Shown: positions 7,114-15,587 of the stretch, piece after piece
Layout: each line of letters opens with the position of its first letter
Numbering within the stretch: position 1 is the first letter of the stretch
Assembly: GCA_964651325.1 (NCBI GenBank)
Contig: CAZYXP010000007.1
Coordinates: 1-33,881 of the forward strand
Direction of reading: 5' to 3'
Origin: JADFOB01 sp964651325
GTDB lineage: Bacteria; Planctomycetota; Phycisphaerae; UBA1845
Length of the DNA stretch: 33,881 nucleotides
Notes under the pieces: generated by a model
Told to the model about the DNA's origin: nothing
Seen by the model: the letters and a program-made list of their open reading frames with translations, nothing else
The model's database searches: none
Translations under genes and position numbers: made by a program

Positions 7114-10100
7114 ATGCAAGAGAATCTGTATGATCGGGTGAACGACTACGGACAGGTGCAAATAGCGTTGGCTTCGCCCAACGATATTCGCAGTTGGTCT
7201 TTTGGTGAGGTGAAAAAGCCGGAGACGATCAACTACCGAACCTATCGTCCGGAGAAGGACGGTTTGTTCTGTGAGCGGATTTTCGGTCCGGAAAAAGACT
7301 GGGAATGCGCGTGCGGAAAATTCAAGGGCACCAAGCACAAAGGCATCATTTGCGATCGCTGCGGGGTGAAGGTGACCCACTCTCGGGTCCGGCGGAAGCG
7401 CATGGGCCACATCAATCTGGCCGCCCCGGTGGTGCACATTTGGTTCTTCAAGGCGATGCCGTCGCGGCTCGGGGCGTTGCTCGACATCAAGACTGCTAGC
7501 CTGGAAAAGGTGATCTACTTCCAGGACTACGTGGTCATCGACCCGGGCGACACGCCGCTCAAAGAGTGCCAGTTGCTCACGGAAGAGGAGTACCGGGGCG
7601 CGCTTCAGGCGTACGGCCACTCCTTCAACGCGATGATGGGCGCCGATGCAATCAAGGAGTTGCTCGCTCGGATTGATCTGGATCAGCTCTCCGTGTCATT
7701 GCGCGAAGAACTGGCCAAGACAGGTAGCAAGCAGCGCGAAAAGGATCTGGCCAAGCGGCTGAAGATTGTCGAGGCGCTCCGTGGTTCGCCCAACATGCCG
7801 TCGTGGATGGTGCTCGAGGTCATCCCGGTGATCCCGCCGGATCTCCGGCCCTTGGTGCTGCTGGAGAGCGGCAACTTCGCCACCAGTGACCTCAACGACC
7901 TGTATCGCCGCATTATCAACCGCAATTCTCGCCTCAAGAAGCTCGTCGATCTCAATGCGCCGGAAGTGATCATTCAAAATGAAAAGCGCATGCTGCAGCA
8001 GGCGGTCGATGCGTTGTTTGATAATGGGCGTTGCAGACGTCCGGTGCTGGGGTCCAGCAATCGCCCTTTGAAGTCCATGACGGACATGATCAAGGGCAAG
8101 CAAGGGCGGTTCCGCGAGAATCTGCTTGGCAAGCGCGTGGACTACTCCGCCCGTTCGGTCATCGTCGTTGGGCCGCATCTAAGGCTTCATCAGTGCGGCC
8201 TGCCCAAGAAGATCGCGCTGGAGCTCTATCAGCCATTCATCATTCGCAAGCTCAAGGATCGGGGGCTGGCCGATACGATCAAGTCCGCCAAGAAGATGTT
8301 GGAACGCAGAGACCAGGCGATTTGGGACATCCTCGAAGAGGTGATCTACCAACATCCGGTCATGCTCAACCGTGCGCCCACCCTGCATCGCATGGGGATT
8401 CAGGCGTTCGAGCCGGTCCTGGTCGAAGGCAACGCCATCAAGGTCCACCCCCTGGTTTGCCGCGGGTTCAACGCCGACTTTGACGGCGATCAGATGGCGG
8501 TGCATCTCCCCCTGTCCATCGAGGCGCAGGCGGAAGCCCATTGCCTGATGCTCTCGACGCACAACATTTTCAGCCCCGCCAATGGGAGTCCGATCGTCTC
8601 GCCGACGCAGGACATCGTCATGGGTGTTTTCTATCTGACCACGGATCACGTTTCGCCGAAGGTGGAGGAAAAAGACGCCCCGTGTTTCGCGGATACATTT
8701 GAGGCGCTCTTGGCCTATGAGCACAAGCGTATTGGCATTCATGATCGGATTCGCGTTCGAATTGACGCCAACGGGGTCGTCGAAGATCTGAAAGAGGCGA
8801 TTGCGGACCTGCCCAAAAACCGTCTCGTGCTTACGACCGCGGGCAGGGTCATTTTCAATGACGCCCTGATTGACGGGATGCCGTACTACAACTGCTCGAT
8901 TTCGCAAAAAGGGCTGGTTCGCGTCATCGATGACTGCTTTGAGCTGCTCGGTCGGGCCAAGACGATCGATATTCTCGACGACATCAAGAATCTTGGGTTC
9001 CGGCATAGTACCCTTGCAGGCCTGTCCTTCGGGGTGACGGACATGCGTATCCCGCGCAAGAAAACCGGTATCGTCGATTCCGCACAGGTAGCGGTCGACC
9101 AAATCCAAGCGGCCTTCGACGACGGAAGTCTGACCCAGCTCGAACGCTACAACCAGGTGATCGACAAGTGGATTCACGCCCGCGAGTTGGTGACCAACGC
9201 GATGATGGACGAGCTGAAGGTGGATTTTCGCAACGAGAAGAACGATTACTGCGATGAAGGTGATTCGGGGGCCCAGCCGTATCTGAATCCCATCTACCTG
9301 ATGACCGAATCCGGTGCCCGAGGCAGTATTGATCAGATTCGTCAGTTGGCCGGCATGCGGGCCTTGATGGCCAAGCCCTCCGGCGAGATCATTGAGACGC
9401 CCATCAAGGCGAACTTCCGCGAAGGGCTGACCGTGCTTGAATACTTCAGCTCTACGCACGGCGCGCGCAAGGGTTTGGCGGATACGGCGCTCAAGACGGC
9501 CGACTCGGGCTACCTGACGCGCAAGCTTGCTGACGTAGCGCAGAACGTCATCATCAACATGGCGGATTGCGGCACGATCAACGGTGTCACCAAAGAGACT
9601 GCGTACCGGGGCGAGGAAGTCGATATTGCCCTGCGCGAGTCCATCATTGGTCGCATCGCCCGCGACGATATTCGCAATCCGATCACGGACCAGCTCATCG
9701 TTTCGGAGAATCAGATCATCACCGAGGAGGTGGCCGCTTCAATCGAGGCGCTGGGGCTGGACAAGATTCGCGTTCGAAGCCCGCTTACGTGCGACGTGCC
9801 ACGGGGTATGTGTGCGTTATGCTACGGTATGGACATGTCCACCGGGCGCCTGGTCGAGGAAGGCATGGCGGTGGGCATCATCGGGGCGCAATCGATCGGC
9901 GAGCCCGGTACGCAATTGACGATGCGCACCTTCCACACCGGTGGCGTCGCCCAGAAAACGGCGATCGAGGCCAGCCTCAAGTCAGGCTACAAGGGCGTCA
10001 TTCGGTTTCAAAATCTGAATTGTGTGAGCGTCGTTGATGAGCACGGCGGAGCTGACCGACTCGTTGCATTGAAGCGTAGCGGTGAAGTACTCGTCGTGGA

Positions 10101-11559
10101 CGAGAAGGGTCGCGAGTTGTCACGCGATAAAGTGGCGTACGGCAGCATCCTTTCTGTCAAAGATGGACAAGCTATCGCCAAAGGTGGCTTGATCTGCGAG
10201 TGGGATCCGCATTTGACGCCGATTCTCGCCGAGATCGCCGGTTTCGTTCGATTCCAGGATGTGGCCGAGGGCGAGACCGTTCGCATCGAGAAGGAGGGCG
10301 GAAGCACGCGCTTCGTCGTCGTTGAGCACAAGGGTGAGAAACACCCCCAAATCGTCATCGAGGACAAAGCCGGCAACGTGCTGGGTTACCATTACCTTCC
10401 CGCCAAAGCGCGCATCGAGGTGTCGGAGGGGCAGGAAATCCACCCGGGCATGCTGTTGGCTCGTCAGCCGCGGTCGATGGGGGGTACGCAGGACATTACC
10501 GGGGGTCTGCCTCGAGTGACCGAGCTGTTCGAGGCTCGGCGCCCGAAGGAGTCCGCGGTCATGGCCGAGATTTCCGGAACAGTCGAGATTCGCGCGGACA
10601 AGCGGCGTGGGAAAATGACGATCATCGTGGCCAGCGAAAGTGGGCTTGAGAAAGATCATCATGTGCCCCAAGACAAGCACTTGCTGGTACACGCCGGCGA
10701 CGAGGTTGAGGCGGGTGACCCCCTGATCGACGGCCCATTGATTCCGCATGATATTCTGCGTATTAAGGGCGAGGAAGCCTTGCAGCAGTATCTCCTGTGG
10801 GAGATTCAGGCGGTCTACCGCAGTCAGAACGTGGGTATTTCCGACAAGCACCTCGAAGTGATCATGTCTCAGATGCTTCGCAAGGTTAAAGTGGAACAGG
10901 CGGGCGATTCCGTGTTCCTTCCGGGAGAGATCGTCGATAAGTTCCGATTCCGGGCGGAGAATCAACGGCTTGCCGCTGCGGTGTTGGTGTCCAATCCCGG
11001 CGACACCAAGTTGATTGCCGGACTCGTGGTGACCAAGGAAGAACTCGCCGCGGCCAACGAGGAGGCTGAGGAGGCCGGCGGCGAGCCCGCGAGCGGCAAG
11101 AGGCCCAAGCCGGCTTCAGCGGGGACGCTGCTCCTGGGAATCACCAAGGCGAGCCTTTCCAGTGATTCCTTCATTTCCTCGGCATCGTTCCAGGAAACGA
11201 CAAAAGTTTTGACCGAGGCATCCCTGGCCGGCACGCACGACCAGTTGCAGGGATTGAAAGAAAACGTCATACTGGGCCACTTGATTCCGGCAGGAACCGG
11301 ATTCAAGCGTTACAACAGGTTGCACGTACGGCAGATTGGTGAGCCGATTCCCATGGAGGTCGATCTTCCTGCGGATTTGGCGATTGATTCCCTTTCCGGG
11401 CTCGGATTGGGCGGATCGCCATTCGTCGCGGATGCGACTGCGGGGCCGGGGAATCTTGCAACGGTGGCCTCCCCGGCGGTGTCTCCGACCTTGTTGGGCG
11501 GAGGCGAGTTGACGCAAAGTGATGGCGAGCTGCCGAGCACGCTACAGGAAGACTCCTAA
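7114..11559 (+). CDS. rpoC: DNA-directed RNA polymerase subunit beta'
   Basis: This is the catalytic clamp subunit of RNA polymerase, 1481 residues (E. coli 1407). The N-terminal zinc site has Cys65, Cys67, Cys80 and Cys83. The active-site NADFDGD motif is at 453-459, with Asp455, Asp457 and Asp459 as magnesium ligands. The second zinc site uses Cys819, Cys893, Cys900 and Cys903. The trigger-loop region GIIGAQSIGEPGTQLTMRTF is intact. After the conserved end of the subunit (GEPIPMEVDLP, near 1410) comes a tail of about 65 Gly/Ser/Thr/acidic residues not expected in the core protein. A short Glu/Ala-rich insert (EELAAANEEAEEAGGE) lies near residue 1310. The ATG at 7114 follows GGGGA at about 10 nt. 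rpsL follows after only 42 nt, so read-through into the str genes is likely. Confidence 0.99.
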   Translation: MQENLYDRVNDYGQVQIALASPNDIRSWSFGEVKKPETINYRTYRPEKDGLFCERIFGPEKDWECACGKFKGTKHKGIICDRCGVKVTHSRVRRKRMGHINLAAPVVHIWFFKAMPSRLGALLDIKTASLEKVIYFQDYVVIDPGDTPLKECQLLTEEEYRGALQAYGHSFNAMMGADAIKELLARIDLDQLSVSLREELAKTGSKQREKDLAKRLKIVEALRGSPNMPSWMVLEVIPVIPPDLRPLVLLESGNFATSDLNDLYRRIINRNSRLKKLVDLNAPEVIIQNEKRMLQQAVDALFDNGRCRRPVLGSSNRPLKSMTDMIKGKQGRFRENLLGKRVDYSARSVIVVGPHLRLHQCGLPKKIALELYQPFIIRKLKDRGLADTIKSAKKMLERRDQAIWDILEEVIYQHPVMLNRAPTLHRMGIQAFEPVLVEGNAIKVHPLVCRGFNADFDGDQMAVHLPLSIEAQAEAHCLMLSTHNIFSPANGSPIVSPTQDIVMGVFYLTTDHVSPKVEEKDAPCFADTFEALLAYEHKRIGIHDRIRVRIDANGVVEDLKEAIADLPKNRLVLTTAGRVIFNDALIDGMPYYNCSISQKGLVRVIDDCFELLGRAKTIDILDDIKNLGFRHSTLAGLSFGVTDMRIPRKKTGIVDSAQVAVDQIQAAFDDGSLTQLERYNQVIDKWIHARELVTNAMMDELKVDFRNEKNDYCDEGDSGAQPYLNPIYLMTESGARGSIDQIRQLAGMRALMAKPSGEIIETPIKANFREGLTVLEYFSSTHGARKGLADTALKTADSGYLTRKLADVAQNVIINMADCGTINGVTKETAYRGEEVDIALRESIIGRIARDDIRNPITDQLIVSENQIITEEVAASIEALGLDKIRVRSPLTCDVPRGMCALCYGMDMSTGRLVEEGMAVGIIGAQSIGEPGTQLTMRTFHTGGVAQKTAIEASLKSGYKGVIRFQNLNCVSVVDEHGGADRLVALKRSGEVLVVDEKGRELSRDKVAYGSILSVKDGQAIAKGGLICEWDPHLTPILAEIAGFVRFQDVAEGETVRIEKEGGSTRFVVVEHKGEKHPQIVIEDKAGNVLGYHYLPAKARIEVSEGQEIHPGMLLARQPRSMGGTQDITGGLPRVTELFEARRPKESAVMAEISGTVEIRADKRRGKMTIIVASESGLEKDHHVPQDKHLLVHAGDEVEAGDPLIDGPLIPHDILRIKGEEALQQYLLWEIQAVYRSQNVGISDKHLEVIMSQMLRKVKVEQAGDSVFLPGEIVDKFRFRAENQRLAAAVLVSNPGDTKLIAGLVVTKEELAAANEEAEEAGGEPASGKRPKPASAGTLLLGITKASLSSDSFISSASFQETTKVLTEASLAGTHDQLQGLKENVILGHLIPAGTGFKRYNRLHVRQIGEPIPMEVDLPADLAIDSLSGLGLGGSPFVADATAGPGNLATVASPAVSPTLLGGGELTQSDGELPSTLQEDS

Positions 11560-11601
11560 CCGGTAGGCGTGGCGCCTGCCATAATGGATCAGAGGACTTG
11601 T

Positions 11602-11991
11602 ATGCCCACGATCAATCAATTGGTCCGCTTTGGACGCAAGAAAGTCGTCAAGAAATCGAAGGTGCGAGATCTTGACCAATGCCCCCACCGCCGCGCGGTT
11701 TGCTTGTTGGTCAAGACCCAAACGCCCAAGAAGCCGAACTCTGCTTTGAGGAAGGTCGCCCGTGTCCGCTTGACGAACGGAAAAGAGGTCACGGCCTACA
11801 TTCCGGGTATCGACCACAACCTGCAGGAGCACTCGATCGTCCTCATTCGCGGTGGTCGCGTTCGTGACCTTCCCGGTGTTCGCTACCACATCGTTCGCGG
11901 GGCTTTGGATACCGCAGGTGTAGAAGGGGACAAGGAGGGCCGGCCCCGCAACCAAAGCAGAAGCAAGTACGGCGTCAAACGGCGTAAATAG
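11602..11991 (+). CDS. rpsL: 30S ribosomal protein S12 (uS12)
   Basis: S12 sits at the decoding centre and controls tRNA selection accuracy. The product is 129 residues (family about 124-137). The TPKKPNSALRKVARVRLTNG and HNLQEHSIVLIRGGRV blocks are characteristic. Lys43, a streptomycin-contact residue, is conserved, but residue 88 is Arg (CGT at 11863) where E. coli has Lys; the neighbouring Asp89 is kept. The ATG at 11602 was preferred over upstream in-frame codons because AGAGGA (11591-11596) lies 5 nt before it and the protein then begins MPTINQLVR like its homologues. It is 42 nt downstream of rpoC, and bioY rather than rpsG follows. Confidence 0.98.
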   Translation: MPTINQLVRFGRKKVVKKSKVRDLDQCPHRRAVCLLVKTQTPKKPNSALRKVARVRLTNGKEVTAYIPGIDHNLQEHSIVLIRGGRVRDLPGVRYHIVRGALDTAGVEGDKEGRPRNQSRSKYGVKRRK

Positions 11992-12074
11992 AGCCCTTGA
12001 CGGGCTTGAGTCGTGGTGCGGTGCATCGGCTACGGTTAGCGGGATGAATGATGCGAGGTGTCAGGAAAAACGCG

Positions 12075-12686
12075 ATGACAACGGGCTCCGAGTCGCCAGG
12101 CATGATCCGTGATGGCTTGGAAGCGGCAACGGGTTCGTGCTGGGGTACTGCGGACGGCGCGGCACGGCTCCTGGCGATGTCGCTTCAGGTTATCAGCGGT
12201 TTTGCGTTGCTGGCACTGTCGGCGCAAGTTCGTGTGCCGTTTCCGGGTACCGACGTTCCGGGGACGCTCCAGCTTCTGGCGGTATTGCTGCTGGGTTTGG
12301 GGTTGAGCCGTGCGGCCGCAATCGGTTCCGTCGCGCTCTACCTGCTTTGCGGTGGGCTCGGTTTTGGTGTTTTCGCATCGGGTTCGGCAGGATTGGTTGG
12401 GCCGACCGGCGGCTACCTGGCTGGCTTCGGTGTTGCGGTATACTTGATGGGCATGCTCCGAGGAACTCGCTTGTCCCCGATTTGGCGACTATGGCTTGCG
12501 GGCCTGGCCGGAGCAGGTGTTGTGTTGGGCTTCGGTGTTGCGGGTCGGTTGCTTTGGCTTGGCGATTGGTCCTGGGCGGTTGCGACGGGTTTTGTCCCGT
12601 TCGTGATGAAAGCGTTGATCGAGGTATCGCTGGCAGCCGCGCTGGTGTTCGCGGGGCGCCGCGTTGCGGATCAGCTAGCGGATTAG
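12075..12686 (+). CDS. bioY: BioY-family biotin transporter substrate-binding (S) component
   Basis: This is an integral membrane protein of the ECF transporter class that captures biotin. It has 203 residues from the chosen start. Several hydrophobic segments (about six) follow a polar N-terminus. Family motifs seen are VRVPFPGTDVPGTLQ, with the typical P-x-P and VP-x-TLQ pattern, then the glycine-rich GLVGPTGGYLAGFGVAVYLMG, and a final membrane segment with FVPFVMKALIEVSLAAAL. The ATG at 12075 has AGGA (12063-12066) 8 nt upstream; an earlier ATG at 12048 would add nine residues without an evident ribosome binding site. No ecfT or ecfA genes are nearby, so it acts alone or with an ECF module encoded elsewhere. 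Its place between rpsL and rpsG is unusual. Confidence 0.88.
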   Translation: MTTGSESPGMIRDGLEAATGSCWGTADGAARLLAMSLQVISGFALLALSAQVRVPFPGTDVPGTLQLLAVLLLGLGLSRAAAIGSVALYLLCGGLGFGVFASGSAGLVGPTGGYLAGFGVAVYLMGMLRGTRLSPIWRLWLAGLAGAGVVLGFGVAGRLLWLGDWSWAVATGFVPFVMKALIEVSLAAALVFAGRRVADQLAD

Positions 12687-12758
12687 CCTTCGGCATGGTT
12701 TGGACGGAGCAGCCGGTGTGGGCTGCCCGCGCATAAGAGAATCGGAAAGTTTGGATTC

Positions 12759-13235
12759 ATGGGTTACAAACGATTTACACAGTCGGTGGCGCAGCTTCGC
12801 CCGGACACTCGTTTTGAAAGTCTTCTCGTCGCGAAGTTTATCAACGGCATCATGCTCGATGGCAAGAAGAGTGTGGCAACGCGCGCCTTCTATGACGCGA
12901 TGGACATTATTGAAAAACGCATCAAAGACGTTGGCCCGCTAGAGGTGTTTGAAGGTGCGGTAAGCAACGCCAAGCCCAACGTCGAGGTACGATCCAAACG
13001 GGTCGGGGGTAGCAACTACCAGGTGCCCATGCCCGTGAACCGCAAGCGTCAACAGTCGCTCGCCTTTCGCTGGCTTCGCGAGGCAGCGCGATCCAAATCC
13101 GGCAAACCGCTTTGCCAGAGGTTGGCGGCTGAGTTCATGGATGCCTTCAAGGGGGAAGGGACCGCCGTGACAACCCGCGAAAACGTGCATCGCATGGCGG
13201 AAGCGAACAAGGCCTTTGCCCACTTTGCCTGGTAA
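12759..13235 (+). CDS. rpsG: 30S ribosomal protein S7 (uS7)
   Basis: S7 nucleates assembly of the 30S head and contacts E-site tRNA and mRNA. The length of 158 residues matches the family (about 156). The sequence shows the expected KFINGIMLDGKKSVA segment, the GGSNYQVPMPVNRKRQQSLA loop and the C-terminal RENVHRMAEANKAFAHFAW. The start at 12759 (MGYKRF) aligns with homologues, although the upstream ribosome binding site is weak. It is separated from its usual partner rpsL by bioY. A strong intrinsic terminator begins 25 nt after its stop, so rpsG is the last gene of this transcription unit. Confidence 0.98.
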   Translation: MGYKRFTQSVAQLRPDTRFESLLVAKFINGIMLDGKKSVATRAFYDAMDIIEKRIKDVGPLEVFEGAVSNAKPNVEVRSKRVGGSNYQVPMPVNRKRQQSLAFRWLREAARSKSGKPLCQRLAAEFMDAFKGEGTAVTTRENVHRMAEANKAFAHFAW

Positions 13236-13260
13236 TAGCCTTTCGTTTTGAGCGAAACGT

Positions 13261-13296
13261 CGAGCCCATCCAAAATCCGGATGGGCTCGTTTTTTT
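13261..13296 (+). terminator. Intrinsic terminator after rpsG
   Basis: An 11-bp perfect GC-rich stem, CGAGCCCATCC (13261-13271) with GGATGGGCTCG (13279-13289), has a 7-nt loop and is followed at once by seven T (13290-13296). This is a textbook Rho-independent terminator and the clearest transcription boundary in the window. A small TTTCG/CGAAA stem (13241-13257) precedes it. Confidence 0.95.
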
Positions 13297-13349
13297 GAGT
13301 ACTTCGTCCGGCGGCCTTGTTTGGGGGGGCGTTTGAGGGTCTTGTGCCC

Positions 13350-15419
13350 ATGGGAATCGATCTCGCCACAGTCCGCAATATCGGTATCGCCGCCCACATT
13401 GATGCCGGTAAGACAACGACGACCGAGCGTATGCTGTTCTATACCGGCAAGACGCATCGGATGGGCCAAGTCGACGACGGCACCACCACGACCGATTTCG
13501 ACGAGCAGGAGCAAAAGCGCGGAATCACCATCTACTCCGCGGCCGTGAGTTGCCCTTGGAAGGGGCACACGATCAATCTCATAGACACCCCAGGCCATGT
13601 GGATTTCACCGCGGAAGTCGAGCGATCGCTGCGCGTTCTCGACGGCGTGGTGGCCGTCTTCTCGGCGAAGGAAGGGGTCGAGGCACAGTCGGAAACCGTG
13701 TGGCGACAGGCCGATCGATACGAGGTGCCCCGGATTTGCTTTATCAACAAGATGGATCGGATTGGCGCCGATTTCGAAACCACAGTCCAGGCCATCGAAA
13801 CGCGATTGGGCGGAAATCCACTGATTGTTCAATGGCCCATCGGCGCCGAGGATGGCTTTGTCGGGCTGATTGATCTGGTTGACATGACGGCCGTCTATTA
13901 CGAGCGGGATGGCATGGGTGCGACGTTCGAGGAACGGGCCATTCCCGACGACCTCGCTGCAACGGCGTCGCGCTGGCGCGGCATCCTGATCGAACGTGTG
14001 GCCGAGTCGTCGGAAGCGTTGTTGGAGCAGTATCTGGCCGACGGAGATTTGCCGTCTGATACGATTCGTGCGGAGATTCGGCGCGCCACCATCGCCCGCG
14101 AGGTTACCCCGGTCATTTGCGGGAGCGCATTGAAATACATCGGCGTCCAGCGAATGCTCGATGCGGTCTGCAGCTTCCTGCCCAGCCCGTTGGATCTCCC
14201 GCCGGTCACCGCCAAGGACGGCAAGAAGCTGGATGTCGAAAGGCGATTGGCTTGCGAACCGGCCGGGCCGCTCGCCGCGATCGTGTTCAAAATCGTGGCC
14301 GAGAAGCCGGTAGACCTATTTTACCTCAGAATCTATTCGGGGACTCTCAAGCCCAACATGCGGCTTTTTAACGCGAACACGGGCGGCAAAGAGAACATTT
14401 CCCGCGTCTACCGCATGTTTGCCAAGCGTCGGGACCAGTTGGATGAGGCCGTCGCCGGAGATATCGTTGCGGTTATCGGTCCGAAGTCCGCGATGACGGG
14501 GCATACGCTCTGCGATGTGCGCGATCCGGTGATCCTGGAGGACATTGAATTTCCCGAGACGGTGCTTGCGATTTCGATCGAACCAAAATCCTCCAAGGAT
14601 CGCGACAAGCTCTTGGATGCGTTGCGGGCATTGGAGCGGCAAGACCCTACGGTTTCAGTGACGATCAATGAGGAAACCGGGCAGACCCTCATCGCCGGCA
14701 TGGGCGAGTTGCACCTGGAAATCGTTGTTCAGCGGCTTCGATCGGCCATGAATGTGGATGTGCTGGTCGGCAAACCGCGGGTATCCTATCGAGAGAGTGT
14801 CTTCGGGGCGGGCGTCGGCGAAGCGACGTTCGCTCGGCAAATCGGCGGGAACGACCATTTCGCGTGGGTCAAACTGCGGATCGAGCACCTGGAGCACACT
14901 TCGGATGGTCCGGGTTTCGAAATACGGTCGGAGCTTCCCGCTGATTCCGTTGATCCCAAGTTTCTGGTAGCCATGGAGACCGGCATCCGCGATGCCGCTC
15001 AAAGTGGTATTCTGGGGGGATATCCGGTTATCGACTGGAAAGCCAGCATCGTAGCAGCCAAGGAGCACGAGCAAAACAGCACCGAGATCGCCTTCGAGAA
15101 CGCCGCCAGAATTGCATTTTATGAGGGCATGCAGGCCGCCAATGCGGTTCTGCTTCAGCCGATCATGGATGTGGAGGTCGTTACATCACAGGAATACCTC
15201 GGGCCGATCATCGCGGACCTCAACAGCCGGAAGGCGAGCGTGCGAGACACGCAGCTTCGCGGTCCGGATCGGGTCATTTTCGCGGATGTGCCCCTTGCGG
15301 ACATGTTCGGGTATGTGACCAAGTTGCGAAGCTTGTCACAGGGGCGCGCAACGTCGGCCATGGCTCCGTCTCATTATGCACCGGTCCCCGCGGAGGCCAC
15401 CAAATCGCTTGTGGGCTAG
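13350..15419 (+). CDS. fusA: Elongation factor G family GTPase, mtEFG2/spdEFG2-like
   Basis: This is a ribosomal translocation/recycling GTPase of 689 residues with all five EF-G domains. The G1 loop is AHIDAGKTT (15-23), then DTPGHVDF, NKMD, and CGSALK for G5. Before RGITI it reads TTDFDEQEQK (from residue 47) where classical EF-G has TMDWMEQEQE. In domain IV the usual GGRGQYG loop is replaced by GGNDHFA (499-505), while the tip histidine is kept (His573). These features resemble mitochondrial EF-G2 and bacterial spdEFG2, which work in ribosome recycling, more than the translocase. The ATG at 13350 follows GAGGG (13335-13339). The gene lies between a strong terminator and the S10 promoter; tuf is absent. 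Family identity is certain; the subfamily call is about 65 percent. Confidence 0.96.
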   Translation: MGIDLATVRNIGIAAHIDAGKTTTTERMLFYTGKTHRMGQVDDGTTTTDFDEQEQKRGITIYSAAVSCPWKGHTINLIDTPGHVDFTAEVERSLRVLDGVVAVFSAKEGVEAQSETVWRQADRYEVPRICFINKMDRIGADFETTVQAIETRLGGNPLIVQWPIGAEDGFVGLIDLVDMTAVYYERDGMGATFEERAIPDDLAATASRWRGILIERVAESSEALLEQYLADGDLPSDTIRAEIRRATIAREVTPVICGSALKYIGVQRMLDAVCSFLPSPLDLPPVTAKDGKKLDVERRLACEPAGPLAAIVFKIVAEKPVDLFYLRIYSGTLKPNMRLFNANTGGKENISRVYRMFAKRRDQLDEAVAGDIVAVIGPKSAMTGHTLCDVRDPVILEDIEFPETVLAISIEPKSSKDRDKLLDALRALERQDPTVSVTINEETGQTLIAGMGELHLEIVVQRLRSAMNVDVLVGKPRVSYRESVFGAGVGEATFARQIGGNDHFAWVKLRIEHLEHTSDGPGFEIRSELPADSVDPKFLVAMETGIRDAAQSGILGGYPVIDWKASIVAAKEHEQNSTEIAFENAARIAFYEGMQAANAVLLQPIMDVEVVTSQEYLGPIIADLNSRKASVRDTQLRGPDRVIFADVPLADMFGYVTKLRSLSQGRATSAMAPSHYAPVPAEATKSLVG

Positions 15420-15479
15420 ACCCGGTGGGGTTTCTGGGGCCTGGTCCTGCAAATGTGTGAAGAATTCTGGTGGCAGTGG

Positions 15480-15507
15480 TTGACAGCCCTGCGGAGGCCT
15501 CTATCCT
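15480..15507 (+). promoter_or_regulatory. Candidate sigma70-type promoter of the S10 operon
   Basis: A perfect -35 hexamer TTGACA (15480-15485) is followed after 16 nt by TATCCT (15502-15507), which matches four of six -10 positions. Transcription would start near 15514, giving a leader of about 75 nt before rpsJ. The location between fusA and rpsJ is where an S10 operon promoter is expected. Confidence 0.65.
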
Positions 15508-15587
15508 ACGTGGCCCGGCGAAGTTCAGTGGAAACTTGTGCTGCGGGGCGACCTGACACGAAACTGGTGAATTGAAACGAGGCACGC

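Noticed and set aside
8179..9459. 426-codon minus-strand frame opposite rpoC
   Set aside because: Antisense shadow of the rpoC catalytic region with no family features.
11992..12006. AGCCC/GGGCT hairpin after rpsL as a terminator
   Set aside because: The stem has only 5 bp and no T-run follows it.
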